A DNA stretch of 64,000 bases from Paraburkholderia sp. Ac-20340. Lineage in GTDB: Bacteria > Pseudomonadota > Gammaproteobacteria > Burkholderiales > Burkholderiaceae. The DNA lies in NCBI RefSeq assembly GCF_017104965.1, contig NZ_JAAGPR010000008.1, forward strand, positions 186,001 through 250,000, written 5' to 3'. Shown in pieces: positions 25,336 through 34,680 of this stretch (its first letter is position 1; each line of letters starts with the position of its first letter). Position numbers and translations under genes: made by a program. Below the pieces are notes generated by a model that saw nothing but the letters and a program-made list of their open reading frames with translations, was not told the DNA's origin and searched no databases.

Positions 25336-26712
25336 ATGAACCAGACGCCACTGCCCGTCACCGTGCTCTCCGGTTTTCTGGGCGCGGGCAAGACCACATT
25401 GCTCAACCACGTCCTCGCCAACCGCGCCGGTCTGCGCGTGGCCGTGATCGTCAACGATCTTGCCGCCGTCAATATCGACGCGGCGCTCGTGCGCGACGCC
25501 TCCGCGGTTTCGCGCGTCGAGGAACGTCTCGTCGAGCTGTCCAACGGCTGCATCTGCTGCACGCTGCGCGGCGACCTGCTGGCCGAAATCCGCCGTCTGG
25601 CCGATCCGGCCCAGGCGGGCCAGCGCTTCGACGCCATCCTGATCGAATCGACCGGCGTCGCCGAGCCGATGCCGGTCGCCGAAACCTTCACGTTCACCGA
25701 CGAAGACGGCGGGTCGCTGGCCGATCTCGCGCGTCTGGACACGATGGTCACGGTGGTGGACGCGTTCAACTTCCTGCGCGACTACGCCAGCGCCGACCCG
25801 CTCGCCGAACGCGGCGTGACGGTGGGCGAGGGCGACGACCGCACCATCGTCGAATTGCTGATCGAGCAGGTGGAATTCTGCGACGTGCTGGTGCTCAACA
25901 AGGCCGATCTCGTGAGCGCCGACGATCTCGCGCGCCTGCAGCACATCCTTGCGCGCATCAATCCGCGCGCGGTGCAGGTGGTGAGCCGTTTCGGCGAAGT
26001 GCCGCTGGAAACCGTGCTCAATACGGGCCGTTTCGATTTCGACGCCGCCGCGAGCGCGCCGGGCTGGCTCGCTTCGCTGCACGAAGACGATCACGCCGAT
26101 CACGCGCACGATCATGATCACGATCACCACCACGACCATGACCACGGCGATGCCTGCGGCGCGCATTGCAGCCATCCGGATCACCAGCATCGCAACGAAG
26201 CCGACACCTACGGCATCGGCAACTTCGTCTATCGCGCGCGCAAGCCGTTTCAGCCAGAGCGTCTGTGGGCGCTGCTGAATCAGGAATGGACCGGCGTGCT
26301 GCGTTCGAAGGGCTTTTTCTGGCTTGCCACGCGTAACGACGTGGCCGGCCAGCTTTCGCAGGCGGGCGGCGTGTGCCGCCACGGTCCGGCGGGTACGTGG
26401 TGGGCCGCGCAGCCGCGCGAAGAATGGCCGCAGGATGCCGAGCTCGAAGCCGAAATCGCGCGCGACTGGTTTGGCGACGCGAACGATGCGCGCATTGGCG
26501 ACCGTCGTCAGGAACTGGTGATGATCGGCGTGAATCTGGATCATGCGGCGTGGCGCGCGAAGCTCGACGCCTGCCTCGTCACGGATGCGGAATTCGCAGC
26601 AGGCCCCGACGCCTGGCAGGCTTACGCCGACCCGTTCCCGGTCTGGGATTTCGACGAAGACGACGATCATGACCACGATGGCGAAGGCGAAATCGTCCAC
26701 CGTCACGATTGA
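25336..26712 (+). CDS. CobW/COG0523-family GTPase with His-rich metal-binding loop
   Basis: 458 aa G3E GTPase. Walker [10 protein letters not shown] is at 13-21, the CxCC motif (GCICC) at 71-75, ESTGVAEP near 104-111 and NKAD at 188-191, with a C-terminal CobW domain. Between the two domains is a His/Asp-rich loop (about 249-285) with many HD repeats and two Cys, fit for loading Zn or another divalent metal. A second short HDHD cluster ends the protein. COG0523 proteins act as metallochaperones or metal-stress GTPases. I found no clear Zur box upstream, so zinc control is unproven. Confidence 0.93.
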   Translation: MNQTPLPVTVLSGFLGAGKTTLLNHVLANRAGLRVAVIVNDLAAVNIDAALVRDASAVSRVEERLVELSNGCICCTLRGDLLAEIRRLADPAQAGQRFDAILIESTGVAEPMPVAETFTFTDEDGGSLADLARLDTMVTVVDAFNFLRDYASADPLAERGVTVGEGDDRTIVELLIEQVEFCDVLVLNKADLVSADDLARLQHILARINPRAVQVVSRFGEVPLETVLNTGRFDFDAAASAPGWLASLHEDDHADHAHDHDHDHHHDHDHGDACGAHCSHPDHQHRNEADTYGIGNFVYRARKPFQPERLWALLNQEWTGVLRSKGFFWLATRNDVAGQLSQAGGVCRHGPAGTWWAAQPREEWPQDAELEAEIARDWFGDANDARIGDRRQELVMIGVNLDHAAWRAKLDACLVTDAEFAAGPDAWQAYADPFPVWDFDEDDDHDHDGEGEIVHRHD

Positions 26713-26753
26713 TCGACGCTGAAAATAGCCTGCGAAATGCGGGCGAAAACCAC

Positions 26754-26780
26754 AACGGCGCCGTGCAATGCGGCGCCGTT
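26754..26780 (+). terminator. Intrinsic terminator after the CobW-family gene
   Basis: Perfect 9-bp stem AACGGCGCC (26754-26762) with GGCGCCGTT (26772-26780), 9-nt loop. There is no strong T run on the plus strand. Confidence 0.55.
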
Positions 26781-26792
26781 GGACGAAAAAAA

Positions 26793-26809
26793 ACCCGCCA
26801 GGGGCGGGT
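26793..26809 (-). terminator. Intrinsic terminator after the HU gene
   Basis: Stem ACCCGCC (26793-26799) with GGCGGGT (26803-26809), 3-nt loop. On the minus strand it is followed by a T tract from the eight A at 26786-26793. Confidence 0.85.
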
Positions 26810-26831
26810 GTCAACTTAAAGCGGTATTGCT

Positions 26832-27110
26832 TTAACGCTTGTTGACGGCGTCCTTGAACGCCTTGCCAGCCGTGAACTTGACGGTCTTGGCTGCCGGAAT
26901 CTTGATGGTCTCGCCGGTCTTCGGGTTACGGCCCGTACGTGCCGCGCGCTTGCCCGAGCCAAAGCTGCCGAAGCCGATCAGCTGGACTGCGTCGCCTTTC
27001 GACACAGCCTTCTTGACCACTTCGAGGAGCGTGTCCAGCGTTTCACCGGTTTGAGCCTTGCTAGCGCCCGTCTGTGCTGCGACGGCGTCGATCAGTTCCT
27101 GTTTATTCAT
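26832..27110 (-). CDS. hupB: Nucleoid protein HU
   Basis: 92 aa DNABII protein. Begins [20 protein letters not shown] and contains [21 protein letters not shown] with the DNA-bending arm (RNPKTGE). HU bends DNA nonspecifically and assists DnaA at the origin; here it lies about 2.5 kb from the DnaA-box cluster. The ATG at 27110 is preceded by AAGGAA. A -10 TATAAT on the minus strand at 27162-27167 probably serves it. The longer upstream frame is non-coding. Confidence 0.97.
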   Translation of the reverse strand: MNKQELIDAVAAQTGASKAQTGETLDTLLEVVKKAVSKGDAVQLIGFGSFGSGKRAARTGRNPKTGETIKIPAAKTVKFTAGKAFKDAVNKR

Positions 27111-27161
27111 TGAGATATTCCTTTCTGTGTTTAGGTTGACACGAACAGCGCGAACGCGCCG

Positions 27162-27167
27162 ATTATA
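27162..27167 (-). promoter_or_regulatory. -10 element of the HU gene
   Basis: Minus-strand TATAAT about 50 bases before the start codon. The -35 at a 17-bp spacing (CTCGAC) is poor. The rest of the 422-base gap to mnmC has a plus-strand extended -10 (TGC-TATGAT at 27297-27305) without a good -35, but no gene. Confidence 0.55.
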
Positions 27168-27532
27168 CGGACGCGTGCCGCGCCGTCGAGCAGCGCGGAC
27201 CCGGAGCACCCCGGGGATTTGCGTCGCGGCTTGAAGGGCTGGCGAGTGCCTGCACTTTCCCGCAACGTCCGTGCTGCCGCTTCCCTGGGCGGCGCTTGCT
27301 ATGATAGCGCAGCGCAAACCCAATAACGACAAGGGTTTCGAAGATTTAGAGGGGTCCGCGCGGGTTTTTTTGCGCCATCCCACATTTTTGATGTTTGCCG
27401 CTTCAGGAATGCAGCCGGCATGCATCGATTTAACATTCTCGCGTTGCGTCCCGCCAACGCTTTGCGGCCGCAAACCCAGAGCCCACGGGCATTTCGCCGC
27501 AATTTCCCGCTTTCGCCGCCTTCGCGCCAGTC

Positions 27533-29509
27533 ATGACCGCCACCCTGATTCCCGCCACGCTCGCCTTTCGCGAGGACGGCACGCCGTTTTCACCCACCTT
27601 CGGCGACGTCTATCACAGCCCTTCAGGCGCCTTCGAACAGGCCGATTTCGTGTTTCTGAAGGGCAACGATTTGCCCGAACGCTGGCAAAAACAGCGCATT
27701 TTTACGGTGCTGGAAACGGGTTTTGGTCTTGGCGTGAATTTCCTGACGACGTGGGCAGCGTGGCGCGCCGACCCCGCTCGTTGCGAGCGCCTGCATTTTG
27801 TCTCGGTGGAAAAGCATCCGTTTGCGCGCGAGGATCTGCGCGCGGTGCTCGCCACCGTCACTGCGCAAGCGCCGCGCAGCGAATTCGCCGCGCTCGCGCA
27901 GCAACTGGCGCAAGCGTGGCCGATGCTCGTGCCGGGCACCCATCGGCTCGAATTCGAGGGCGGGCGCGTGACGCTCACGCTCACATTCGGCGACGCCGTC
28001 GAGGCGCTGCCCAAAATGTGGTTACGCGCCGATGCGATCTATCTGGACGGTTTCGCGCCCGCGAAAAATCCCGAACTCTGGTCGCCAGCGATCTTCAAGG
28101 CGCTCGCACGCGTAGCAGGCGAAGGCGCCACATTCGCCACCTGGAGCAGCGCAGGCGATGTCAAACGCGCGCTCGAACAAAACGGTTTCGAATTCCGCAA
28201 AACGCCGGGTTTCAGCGGCAAATGGGCGATGCTGACGGGGCGCTTCGCGCCGCGCTGGCGCGTACGCCGTTACGAACCGCCGATGCCGATGCCGCTCGCC
28301 GAACGGCACGCGGTCGTGATCGGCGCGGGGCTTGCGGGCAGCGCGCTGGTGGAGCGGCTGGCTGCGCGCGGCTGGCGCGTCACGCTGCTGGAGCGCCACT
28401 CGGCGCCTGCGTTCGAAGCTTCGGGCAACCCGGCTGGCGTATTCCATCCGCTGATTTCACGCGACGACAGCAGCGCCTCGCGCATCACGCGCGCGGGCTT
28501 TCTCTATGCGCTGCAACGCTGGGCCGCGCTCGATGCGCTCGGCCATGCGCCCACACGCAGTCATGCAGGACTCCTGCATCTCGCCACCGACGATGAATCG
28601 CGCGCGGTGTCGGCAGCATTGGCATCGTTTGGTTATCCCAACGAATTCGTGCACGGCGTCGATCGCGAGCAGGCGCAGGCCCTCGCAGGTGTCGAACTCG
28701 CGCAGGGCGGCTGGTTTTATCCGCTTGGCGGCGCGATCGATCCGGCTTCGCTGTGCCGCGCGCAGATCGCCGCGGCCAGCGCATACAGCGGCGCGCAGGT
28801 GGAAACGCGTTACGGCGTGCCAGTGGGGAAACTCGAACGTAACGGCGACGCCTGGCAGGTTTTCGACGACAAGGGCACGCTGATTACGCAGGCGGGCGCG
28901 GTGATCTTCGCCAACGCGCACGATGCCGCGCGTGCCGCCGCGCTCGACTTTGCACCGACGCGCAGCGTGCGCGGCCAGCTCACGCTCGTCGATGAGAGCA
29001 CGCTCGCGGCGCTGCGCGTGCCCGTGATCGGCGACGGCTATGCGGTGCCGCTCGACGGCGGCGTGACGCTCGCGGGCGCGACCTACGAAGTGGACGACAC
29101 GAATCTCGACCTGCGCGCGCCCGGCCACGTGGAAAACCTCGAACGCGTCGCGCTGATGCTGCCCGAACTGGCCGCCGCCGCGGAACCATCGACTGGCTGG
29201 CGCGGCCGCGTGGCGCTGCGCTGCGTCGCCAGCGACCGCATGCCGATGATCGGCCAGCTTGGCGACGAAACCGCCGCACGCCAGGACGCCCAGCGTCTGT
29301 CGGGCGCCTGGCCGCTCGATCTGCCGCGCACGCCTGGCCTTTACGGTGCATTCGCCTTCGGCTCGCGCGGTCTCGTCTGGGCGGCGCTGGGGGCCGAACT
29401 GATCGCTTCGCAGCTCGAAGGCGAACCCTGGCCGCTCGAACGCGAACTGGCCGAACAGATCGATCCGGCGCGCTTCCTGCAGCGCGCCTTGCGCCAGCGC
29501 AGCCTCTAA
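27533..29509 (+). CDS. mnmC: Bifunctional tRNA mnm5s2U34 methyltransferase/FAD oxidoreductase
   Basis: 658 aa. The N-terminal MnmC2 methyltransferase has SAM loop ETGFGLGVNF (61-70) and DGFAPAKNPELW (172-183). The C-terminal MnmC1 FAD domain has the dinucleotide fold VVIGAGLAGSALVERLA from about 261. It converts cmnm5U34 or nm5U34 made by MnmE-MnmG to mnm5(s2)U34 in tRNAs. mnmG itself lies 31 kb to the right in the same window. The gene points toward the putative origin and ends just before it. Confidence 0.96.
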   Translation: MTATLIPATLAFREDGTPFSPTFGDVYHSPSGAFEQADFVFLKGNDLPERWQKQRIFTVLETGFGLGVNFLTTWAAWRADPARCERLHFVSVEKHPFAREDLRAVLATVTAQAPRSEFAALAQQLAQAWPMLVPGTHRLEFEGGRVTLTLTFGDAVEALPKMWLRADAIYLDGFAPAKNPELWSPAIFKALARVAGEGATFATWSSAGDVKRALEQNGFEFRKTPGFSGKWAMLTGRFAPRWRVRRYEPPMPMPLAERHAVVIGAGLAGSALVERLAARGWRVTLLERHSAPAFEASGNPAGVFHPLISRDDSSASRITRAGFLYALQRWAALDALGHAPTRSHAGLLHLATDDESRAVSAALASFGYPNEFVHGVDREQAQALAGVELAQGGWFYPLGGAIDPASLCRAQIAAASAYSGAQVETRYGVPVGKLERNGDAWQVFDDKGTLITQAGAVIFANAHDAARAAALDFAPTRSVRGQLTLVDESTLAALRVPVIGDGYAVPLDGGVTLAGATYEVDDTNLDLRAPGHVENLERVALMLPELAAAAEPSTGWRGRVALRCVASDRMPMIGQLGDETAARQDAQRLSGAWPLDLPRTPGLYGAFAFGSRGLVWAALGAELIASQLEGEPWPLERELAEQIDPARFLQRALRQRSL

Positions 29510-29563
29510 TTCCAGAAAACGAAAGCAAACCTTACATCGAAGCTTACAACGCGACCAATACAG

Positions 29564-29931
29564 TTATCCCCGCGAACATGTGGATAACTGCGCGAGTTGT
29601 GGACAAGTTTGGTGTGGGCGCGATGTGGGCGTAAACGGGATAACTCGACGACCGCTTTGCGCCCTCAAAAAGTTATTCTTGATTGCCAGGCAACATGCCA
29701 CACGGTATGCGACGGGTTGTGCGAACGCCAAGCCGATGATTCACATAGGTATACAGGGGTTATCCACAGGAAAGGGCGCCCCTTGTTAACTTCTACTACG
29801 TATACATACGGTAAACCGTAAACCTGAAGCTGGCGCCACCGCTGTCGGCAGGAAAAGCGTTAACGGCACTGTTGTGCTGGTCGATCCGGTGCCTGAAGTT
29901 CAACAGCGCGCCGACGGTCATTTTTTCCACA
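29564..29931. other. oriC: Putative chromosomal replication origin (oriC), DnaA-box cluster
   Basis: The largest gene-free stretch (29510-30508). Perfect DnaA boxes TTATCCACA lie at 29579-29587 (minus) and 29760-29768 (plus). One-mismatch boxes lie at 29598-29606 (minus, TTGTCCACA) and 29923-29931 (plus, TTTTCCACA), and two-mismatch boxes at 29564-29572 and 29635-29643. An AT-rich segment with TATACATACGGTAAACCG follows the second perfect box (29783-29825) and could be the unwinding element. HU and parS/ParA flank the region at 2.5 and 31-33 kb. dnaA is not adjacent, which is known for Burkholderia main chromosomes. Confidence 0.75.
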
Positions 29932-30366
29932 TCGTCGTTGAACTTTGTACAAAGCGGGCGCAATTACCGGCATCGCCTGGCTTCATCGTTCGAAGCGGGA
30001 CAATTGCAAAAAAGCTATGGCACAATCGCCGTTCTTTTCCGCGTCACCCGCCATATCTAGCGACATCAAATCGGTATCAAATGGCCGACGCGTCCACGGA
30101 ACGGATGCCGCCTGAACTGAATCTCAGTGCTCAGGACAGCCGGCTGCGTTCGTTCACCCACCCAGGCGCCGACAATCCCTAAAGAACGCGCCTGGACCTG
30201 CTGTGCGCCGCGCAAGCGGCACCGGTGCGAGGTTCCCCGCCGTCGTTCGCTGCAATCCAGCCGCTGCCTGATACAGGCTGCGGGCTTGCGCGTCCCCGGC
30301 TGACGCGGAACTTCCTGCTCGCGAACCGCCTCGCCGCGCGTTCGCCACGCATGTGTTATGTCTGCG

Positions 30367-30381
30367 TGGCACGCGGCTTGC
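30367..30381 (+). promoter_or_regulatory. Sigma-54 promoter match upstream of the antiporter gene
   Basis: TGGCACG-CGGC-TTGC matches the -24/-12 consensus with the required GG-N10-GC spacing. It lies about 130 bases before the start codon at 30509. No enhancer site was identified. Confidence 0.55.
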
Positions 30382-30508
30382 CCATGATGCGGGCCGTAGC
30401 GGTACTCGTACGTTGGACAGCTGGACTTGTCTTCTGTGCCGGCCCAAGCGGGCTTCAGCGCCGCTTCGGTCCCCTGCAGGAAGGTGTTGCCAAGGAGAAG
30501 CCTTCACG

Positions 30509-31714
30509 ATGAAGTCGGCGTTTTCGTTCTTTCCCGCGTGGCCGTTGCAGCCCGACGGCATTTTCTGGGCAGGCCTCGCGCTGCTGGCCGCCGGTCTGTG
30601 CGGCGAGCTGTGCTACCGCGCCTGGCGTTTGCCGCGTATTTCGGGCTATGCCGTCATCGGCCTGATCGCCGGTTCGGCGGGTTTTGGTGTGATCGATATC
30701 GATACGGCGAACGCCGCGCGGCCTTTGCTCGATGTCGCGCTCGGCCTGCTGCTGTTCGAACTCGGCAGCCGCCTCGATCTGCGCTGGATTCGCCGCAGTC
30801 CGTGGCTGATCCTCTCGAGTCTTGCCGAAGCCACGCTCACCTTCGTGCTCGTACTGGCCGTGTTGCTGTTTCTTTCCGTGCCGGCGATGGTCGCAATCGT
30901 CGTAGCGTCGATTGCGATGGCCACGTCGCCCGCCATGGTGATCCAGCTCAAGACCGAATTGCGCGCGGAAGGGCAGGTCACGCAGCGCCTGATCACGCTC
31001 ACGGCGCTCAACAGCATGTATGCGGTCGTGATCGAAAAGCTCGCCTCCAGCTGGCTGCATCAGGAAATCTACGGCAACGTGTTTGCCACCATCCTGCAGC
31101 CGCTCTATCTGCTGGTCGGCTCGATCGTGGTCGCGTATGTGCTCGCGCGCGCCTGCACCTTGTTCTACCGGCGCCTGAGCCCGCAGGACGAGCATTCGTT
31201 CGTTGCGCTGTTCGGCCTCGTGCTGCTGGCGATTGCCGTGGCGCACCTGCTCAAGCTCTCGACCATCCTGAGCCTGCTGGCCGCGGGCATCATCGTGAAG
31301 AATCTGGAAGTGCGCCCGCAACTGTGGCCACAGCATTTCGGCACGGCCGGCTGGCTGCTCACGGTGATCCTGTTCGTGCTGACCATGACCACGTTCGAAT
31401 GGCACGACATTCTGGTCGGCGGACTGGCGGCGGCCGGGCTGATCGTGGCGCGTCTGGTGGCCAAGCTGGTCGGCGTGCTGATCTTCGCGAAGCCAAGCGG
31501 CCTCGAATGGAAGCAGGGCGTCGCGCTGGGCATCGCGCTCACGCCGATGTCCGCGCTCGCGCTGCTGCTCATGGAGGACACCTACGATCTGTACCCGGGC
31601 TTCGATCCGCGTCTGCGCGCGATCATGATGTGTGCAATCGTCGTATTGCAGCTGCTCGGGCCGTGGCTCGTGTACCGGGCGCTGGCGCTCGTCGGCGAGC
31701 GCGACGAGCAATGA
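30509..31714 (+). CDS. CPA2-family cation/proton antiporter, membrane domain only
   Basis: 401 aa with about 11-12 hydrophobic segments forming a Kef/NapA-type exchanger domain (IGLIAGSAGFGV, GLLLFELGSRLDL, ATSPAMVIQLKTELRAEGQVTQR). It lacks the C-terminal TrkA-N/TrkA-C regulatory domains of KefB/KefC, so it is a short NhaS- or NapA-like form. It probably exchanges Na+ or K+ for H+ across the inner membrane. The ATG at 30509 has AAGGAGA upstream. It is the first gene to the right of the putative origin. Confidence 0.87.
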   Translation: MKSAFSFFPAWPLQPDGIFWAGLALLAAGLCGELCYRAWRLPRISGYAVIGLIAGSAGFGVIDIDTANAARPLLDVALGLLLFELGSRLDLRWIRRSPWLILSSLAEATLTFVLVLAVLLFLSVPAMVAIVVASIAMATSPAMVIQLKTELRAEGQVTQRLITLTALNSMYAVVIEKLASSWLHQEIYGNVFATILQPLYLLVGSIVVAYVLARACTLFYRRLSPQDEHSFVALFGLVLLAIAVAHLLKLSTILSLLAAGIIVKNLEVRPQLWPQHFGTAGWLLTVILFVLTMTTFEWHDILVGGLAAAGLIVARLVAKLVGVLIFAKPSGLEWKQGVALGIALTPMSALALLLMEDTYDLYPGFDPRLRAIMMCAIVVLQLLGPWLVYRALALVGERDEQ

Positions 31715-31836
31715 TGGCGGCGGCCGCGCCATCCTGAGCGCGCCGCCACGAAACACTGCCTGCCGCACGCGCTGCCTTCGTTTCATCACATCATGAAGCG
31801 GGTGGCGCGCGCGGCGTGGCCGAAAGAGGGGACGTC

Positions 31837-32952
31837 ATGTCACTGGAAACGTTTATCGATTCGAAGCCGTTCACCTTCGGCGTCGAACTCGAAATGCAGA
31901 TCGTCAACACGCACGATTACGATCTGACCAAAGCCGGCAGCGATCTCATGCGCCTCATCAAGGATCAGGAGATTCCGGGCAATATCACGCCCGAAATCAC
32001 CGAAAGCATGATCGAGCTGTCCACCGGCATCTGCACGCATCACGAGCAGGCGGTGGCCGATCTGCGCAAGATCCGCGACGTGCTGGTCGCCGCCGCCGAC
32101 CGCCTGAACGTGGGCCTGTGCGGCGGCGGCACGCACGCGTTCCAGCAGTGGAGCGACCGTCGTATCGTCGATACACCGCGCTTTCAGTACCTTTCGGAGC
32201 TGTACGGCTATCTGGCCAAGCAGTTCACGGTGTTCGGCCAGCACGTCCACATCGGCTGCCCGGATGCCGATAGCGCGCTGTTCCTGCTGCATTCGCTTTC
32301 GCGCTTCATTCCTCATTTCATTGCGCTGTCCGCGTCGTCGCCGTATGTGCAGGGCGTGGACACCGGTTTTCATTCGGCACGGCTGAATTCCGTGTTCGCG
32401 TTCCCGTTGTCCGGCCGTGCGCCGTTCGTGCTGAGCTGGGAGGAGTTCAAGGAATACTTCTCGAAGATGGTTCACACGGGCGTTGTCAACAGCATGAAAG
32501 ACTTCTACTGGGACATTCGCCCGAAGCCCGGTTTCGGCACGATCGAAGTGCGCGTGATGGATACGCCGCTGTCGGTCGAGCGCGCGGCGGCGATCGCCTG
32601 CTACATCCAGACGCTGGCGCGCCATCTGCTGATCGACCGGCCGATCCAGCCGCTCGAAGACGACTATCTCGTCTACACGTTCAACCGCTTCCAGGCCTGC
32701 CGTTTCGGTCTTGCGGGCACCTGTGTCGATCCGCAGACGGGCGAGCGCCGCACCATCTCCGAAGACATTCTGGCCACGCTCGACAAGATCGCGCCGCATG
32801 GCGAGGCGCTCGGCTCGACGCGCGCGCTGGCCGAAATCGGCACGATCGCGCGCAACCAGAACAACGATGCGAGCTGGCTGCGCAGCGTGGTCGCCGATGA
32901 AAAATCGCTGCACGAGGCCGTGCGCCAGCAGTGTCTGCGTTGGCGAGCCTGA
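31837..32952 (+). CDS. ybdK: YbdK-type carboxylate-amine ligase
   Basis: 371 aa, GCS2 family. Motifs are [40 protein letters not shown] and [21 protein letters not shown]. coli YbdK shows weak glutamate-cysteine ligase activity in vitro, and the physiological substrate is unknown. This genome also has a true gshA at 4.3 kb, so a glutathione role is unlikely to be essential. The ATG at 31837 was preferred to 31816 because the conserved sequence starts immediately after it. A terminator hairpin follows at 33047. Confidence 0.92.
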   Translation: MSLETFIDSKPFTFGVELEMQIVNTHDYDLTKAGSDLMRLIKDQEIPGNITPEITESMIELSTGICTHHEQAVADLRKIRDVLVAAADRLNVGLCGGGTHAFQQWSDRRIVDTPRFQYLSELYGYLAKQFTVFGQHVHIGCPDADSALFLLHSLSRFIPHFIALSASSPYVQGVDTGFHSARLNSVFAFPLSGRAPFVLSWEEFKEYFSKMVHTGVVNSMKDFYWDIRPKPGFGTIEVRVMDTPLSVERAAAIACYIQTLARHLLIDRPIQPLEDDYLVYTFNRFQACRFGLAGTCVDPQTGERRTISEDILATLDKIAPHGEALGSTRALAEIGTIARNQNNDASWLRSVVADEKSLHEAVRQQCLRWRA

Positions 32953-33046
32953 TGGAAAAAGCCATGAAAAGCGGAAAACGGCGGACAGCGCGCGTGGCCT
33001 GGCCGGTGAAAATCCGCTGAAATGCGGCTGAAAACCGCAGTACGAG

Positions 33047-33068
33047 AGGGCAGCCTGCGGGCTGCCCT
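33047..33068 (+). terminator. Intrinsic terminator after ybdK
   Basis: Perfect 9-bp stem AGGGCAGCC (33047-33055) with GGCTGCCCT (33060-33068), 4-nt loop, then TGTCGTTT. Confidence 0.65.
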
Positions 33069-33150
33069 TGTCGTTTGAGCCTTGCCAGAAGGTCTACCAG
33101 AAAGCCTTCGCGGCCGCGTGTCGAAGCACACAACGGACTTTTGCGCCGAC

Positions 33151-33648
33151 TTACTAAAAATTTTTTGTCCCAGGCAAGATACCAGGGTGTTCTTATTTTT
33201 TTGATCTTTGCGCCGTTATGGGCAATAGTGTGCAGCAGGGCCTCATGGTGTCTGTGGGTAACCGCGGAAATGCCTGAAAACTCAAGGGCCTGCGTCATGC
33301 ACGCGAGGACGCGGTGCGCTCGCCTGGCAAGAGCGGATCGCGATAGCCGGAATGCGAATCAAACGGCAATTGTGCAGGGCCGGTAATTTGCCCACAGACC
33401 TTGAGTGCACTTACTAACTGGTTATCCACAATTGCGGCTTGATAAGTTAGCTGTGCGATTTGCCACTCTCGCATAGAATGTCGGTTTGCTGCGCGGGCAC
33501 GAGGTTGCGAAGGAAGCTTCGGGTCTGCCAGGCAACAGGAAATGACTGGATGCAGCGTGCGATTACGAGAGTTTTCAGCGCGTGCGAAGCAGGAATTTTT
33601 TGAGATGGTGTGGGCGATTCACTGAGATTGCCTACAAGGTTTCCCACA
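33151..33648. other. Second DnaA-box and AT-tract region
   Basis: Inside a 760-base gap between ybdK and the MarR gene. AT tracts lie at 33151-33168 (ACTAAAAATTTTTTG) and 33191-33209 (TCTTATTTTTTTGATCTT), the second resembling in reverse complement the GATC-headed 13-mers of E. coli oriC. A perfect DnaA box TTATCCACA is at 33422-33430, a one-mismatch box at 33253-33261 (minus), and two-mismatch boxes at 33388-33396 and 33640-33648. It may be part of a bipartite origin, a DnaA titration site or a DnaA-controlled promoter. No gene is seen here. Confidence 0.45.
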
Positions 33649-33712
33649 AGGCCGTCGGCGCATGCGGCGGCTGACGACGCAGCGAAAGCTGCCAAATAAC
33701 CAGCGAAAGACT

Positions 33713-34351
33713 ATGAGCGAAGGCGTATACGGAGAGCAGGCAGCCGGGCGGGTGACCCATAGCCTGCTGCGACTGAGCACGGCAATGCGGAGCCAGGCGT
33801 GGGACTGGGCCGAAGGCGCAGGCCTCACGCCGACCCAGGGCGAAATTCTCGTGCTGCTGATGCAGCGCAAGGGGCCGATGCGCCTCGGCGAGATCGCCCG
33901 TGAAACGGCACTGACTGCCGCCACGACCAGCGATGCAGTGAGCACGCTCGAAACCAAGGGTCTCGTCGAAAAGCGCCGCGCGCTCGACGATGGCCGCGCG
34001 CTCGCGGTGCGTCTGACCGCGCGTGGCCGTACGGCTGCGAAGAAGGCCGCACAATGGCCGGATTTCCTCTCGAAGGCCGTCAACACGCTGCGCGCGGACG
34101 AGCAATCGGCGTTCTACCGCACGCTGCTCAAGACCGTCTACGTGCTCGAATCGCAGGAAGCCATGCCGCAACACCGCATGTGCCTGTCCTGCACGCATTT
34201 CGAGCCCAGCAAGACCCCGAAGAAGACGCCGCACAAGTGTGCGCTGCTCGGCATCCAGATGGCGGATACCGATCTGCGTCTCGATTGCTCGGTCTACGAA
34301 CAGGCCGACGCGACGACCCAGAAGAAAAACTGGAAGATCTTCGCGGCTTGA
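33713..34351 (+). CDS. MarR-family regulator with C-terminal four-cysteine module
   Basis: 212 aa. The winged-helix DNA-binding domain (LTPTQGEILVLLMQRKGPMRLGEIARE... TTSDAVSTLETKGLVEKRRALDDGRALAVRLT) occupies about 35-110. The C-terminal 60 residues are unusual for MarR: Cys157, Cys160, Cys176 and Cys192, spaced C-X2-C-X15-C-X15-C, followed by a Lys-rich end. This could bind Zn or an Fe-S cluster, or act as a redox switch. No obvious target gene is adjacent; the next gene starts 329 bases downstream. The ATG at 33713 has no strong SD; the family homology starts just after it. Confidence 0.9.
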   Translation: MSEGVYGEQAAGRVTHSLLRLSTAMRSQAWDWAEGAGLTPTQGEILVLLMQRKGPMRLGEIARETALTAATTSDAVSTLETKGLVEKRRALDDGRALAVRLTARGRTAAKKAAQWPDFLSKAVNTLRADEQSAFYRTLLKTVYVLESQEAMPQHRMCLSCTHFEPSKTPKKTPHKCALLGIQMADTDLRLDCSVYEQADATTQKKNWKIFAA

Positions 34352-34413
34352 TGTGACTTAAGGTCACATAGCGTTACGTGGCACTACGTAGCGTCTCACG
34401 ACGCCATGTAGCG
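34351..34413. repeat. Dyad and three 20-bp-spaced TAGCG repeats
   Basis: ATGTGAC-TTAAG-GTCACAT (34351-34369) overlaps the MarR stop codon. TAGCG then recurs at about 34369, 34389 and 34409, exactly 20 bases apart, partly with ACGT flanks. The gap 34352-34680 otherwise holds nothing recognisable. Confidence 0.4.
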
Positions 34414-34680
34414 CCACGCAAAGCCCACGAAACCTGCGGCCGGTACGAAGCCGCGCCGTTCATCGGATGGACGGCTGCGCCTGACGTGCTGCGTTCATGG
34501 CGGTTTCGTGGGGCGGGTTGGCGAGGCGTCCCTTGTGGCGCGTCGTTCCCGCGCCGTCTGCCGCACGGCTGTGACACGCGTTGGCGTGCTTCCAGCGTGC
34601 CTGTCACGTACCCCCGATGTGTGTCCGGCCCGCTGCCGGCGCCACGCGTCGAATTGCGTAGCTGACCCAGGGATTTGCCG

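Noticed and set aside
27271..28596. Long plus-strand frame overlapping the start of mnmC.
   Set aside because: Arg/Ala-rich shadow of mnmC in another frame, common in GC-rich genomes; mnmC has clear motifs.
30081..30182. 33-codon ORF (MADASTERMPPELNLSAQD...) in the gap right of the origin cluster.
   Set aside because: No Shine-Dalgarno sequence and no family; could be a remnant or chance frame in GC-rich DNA.
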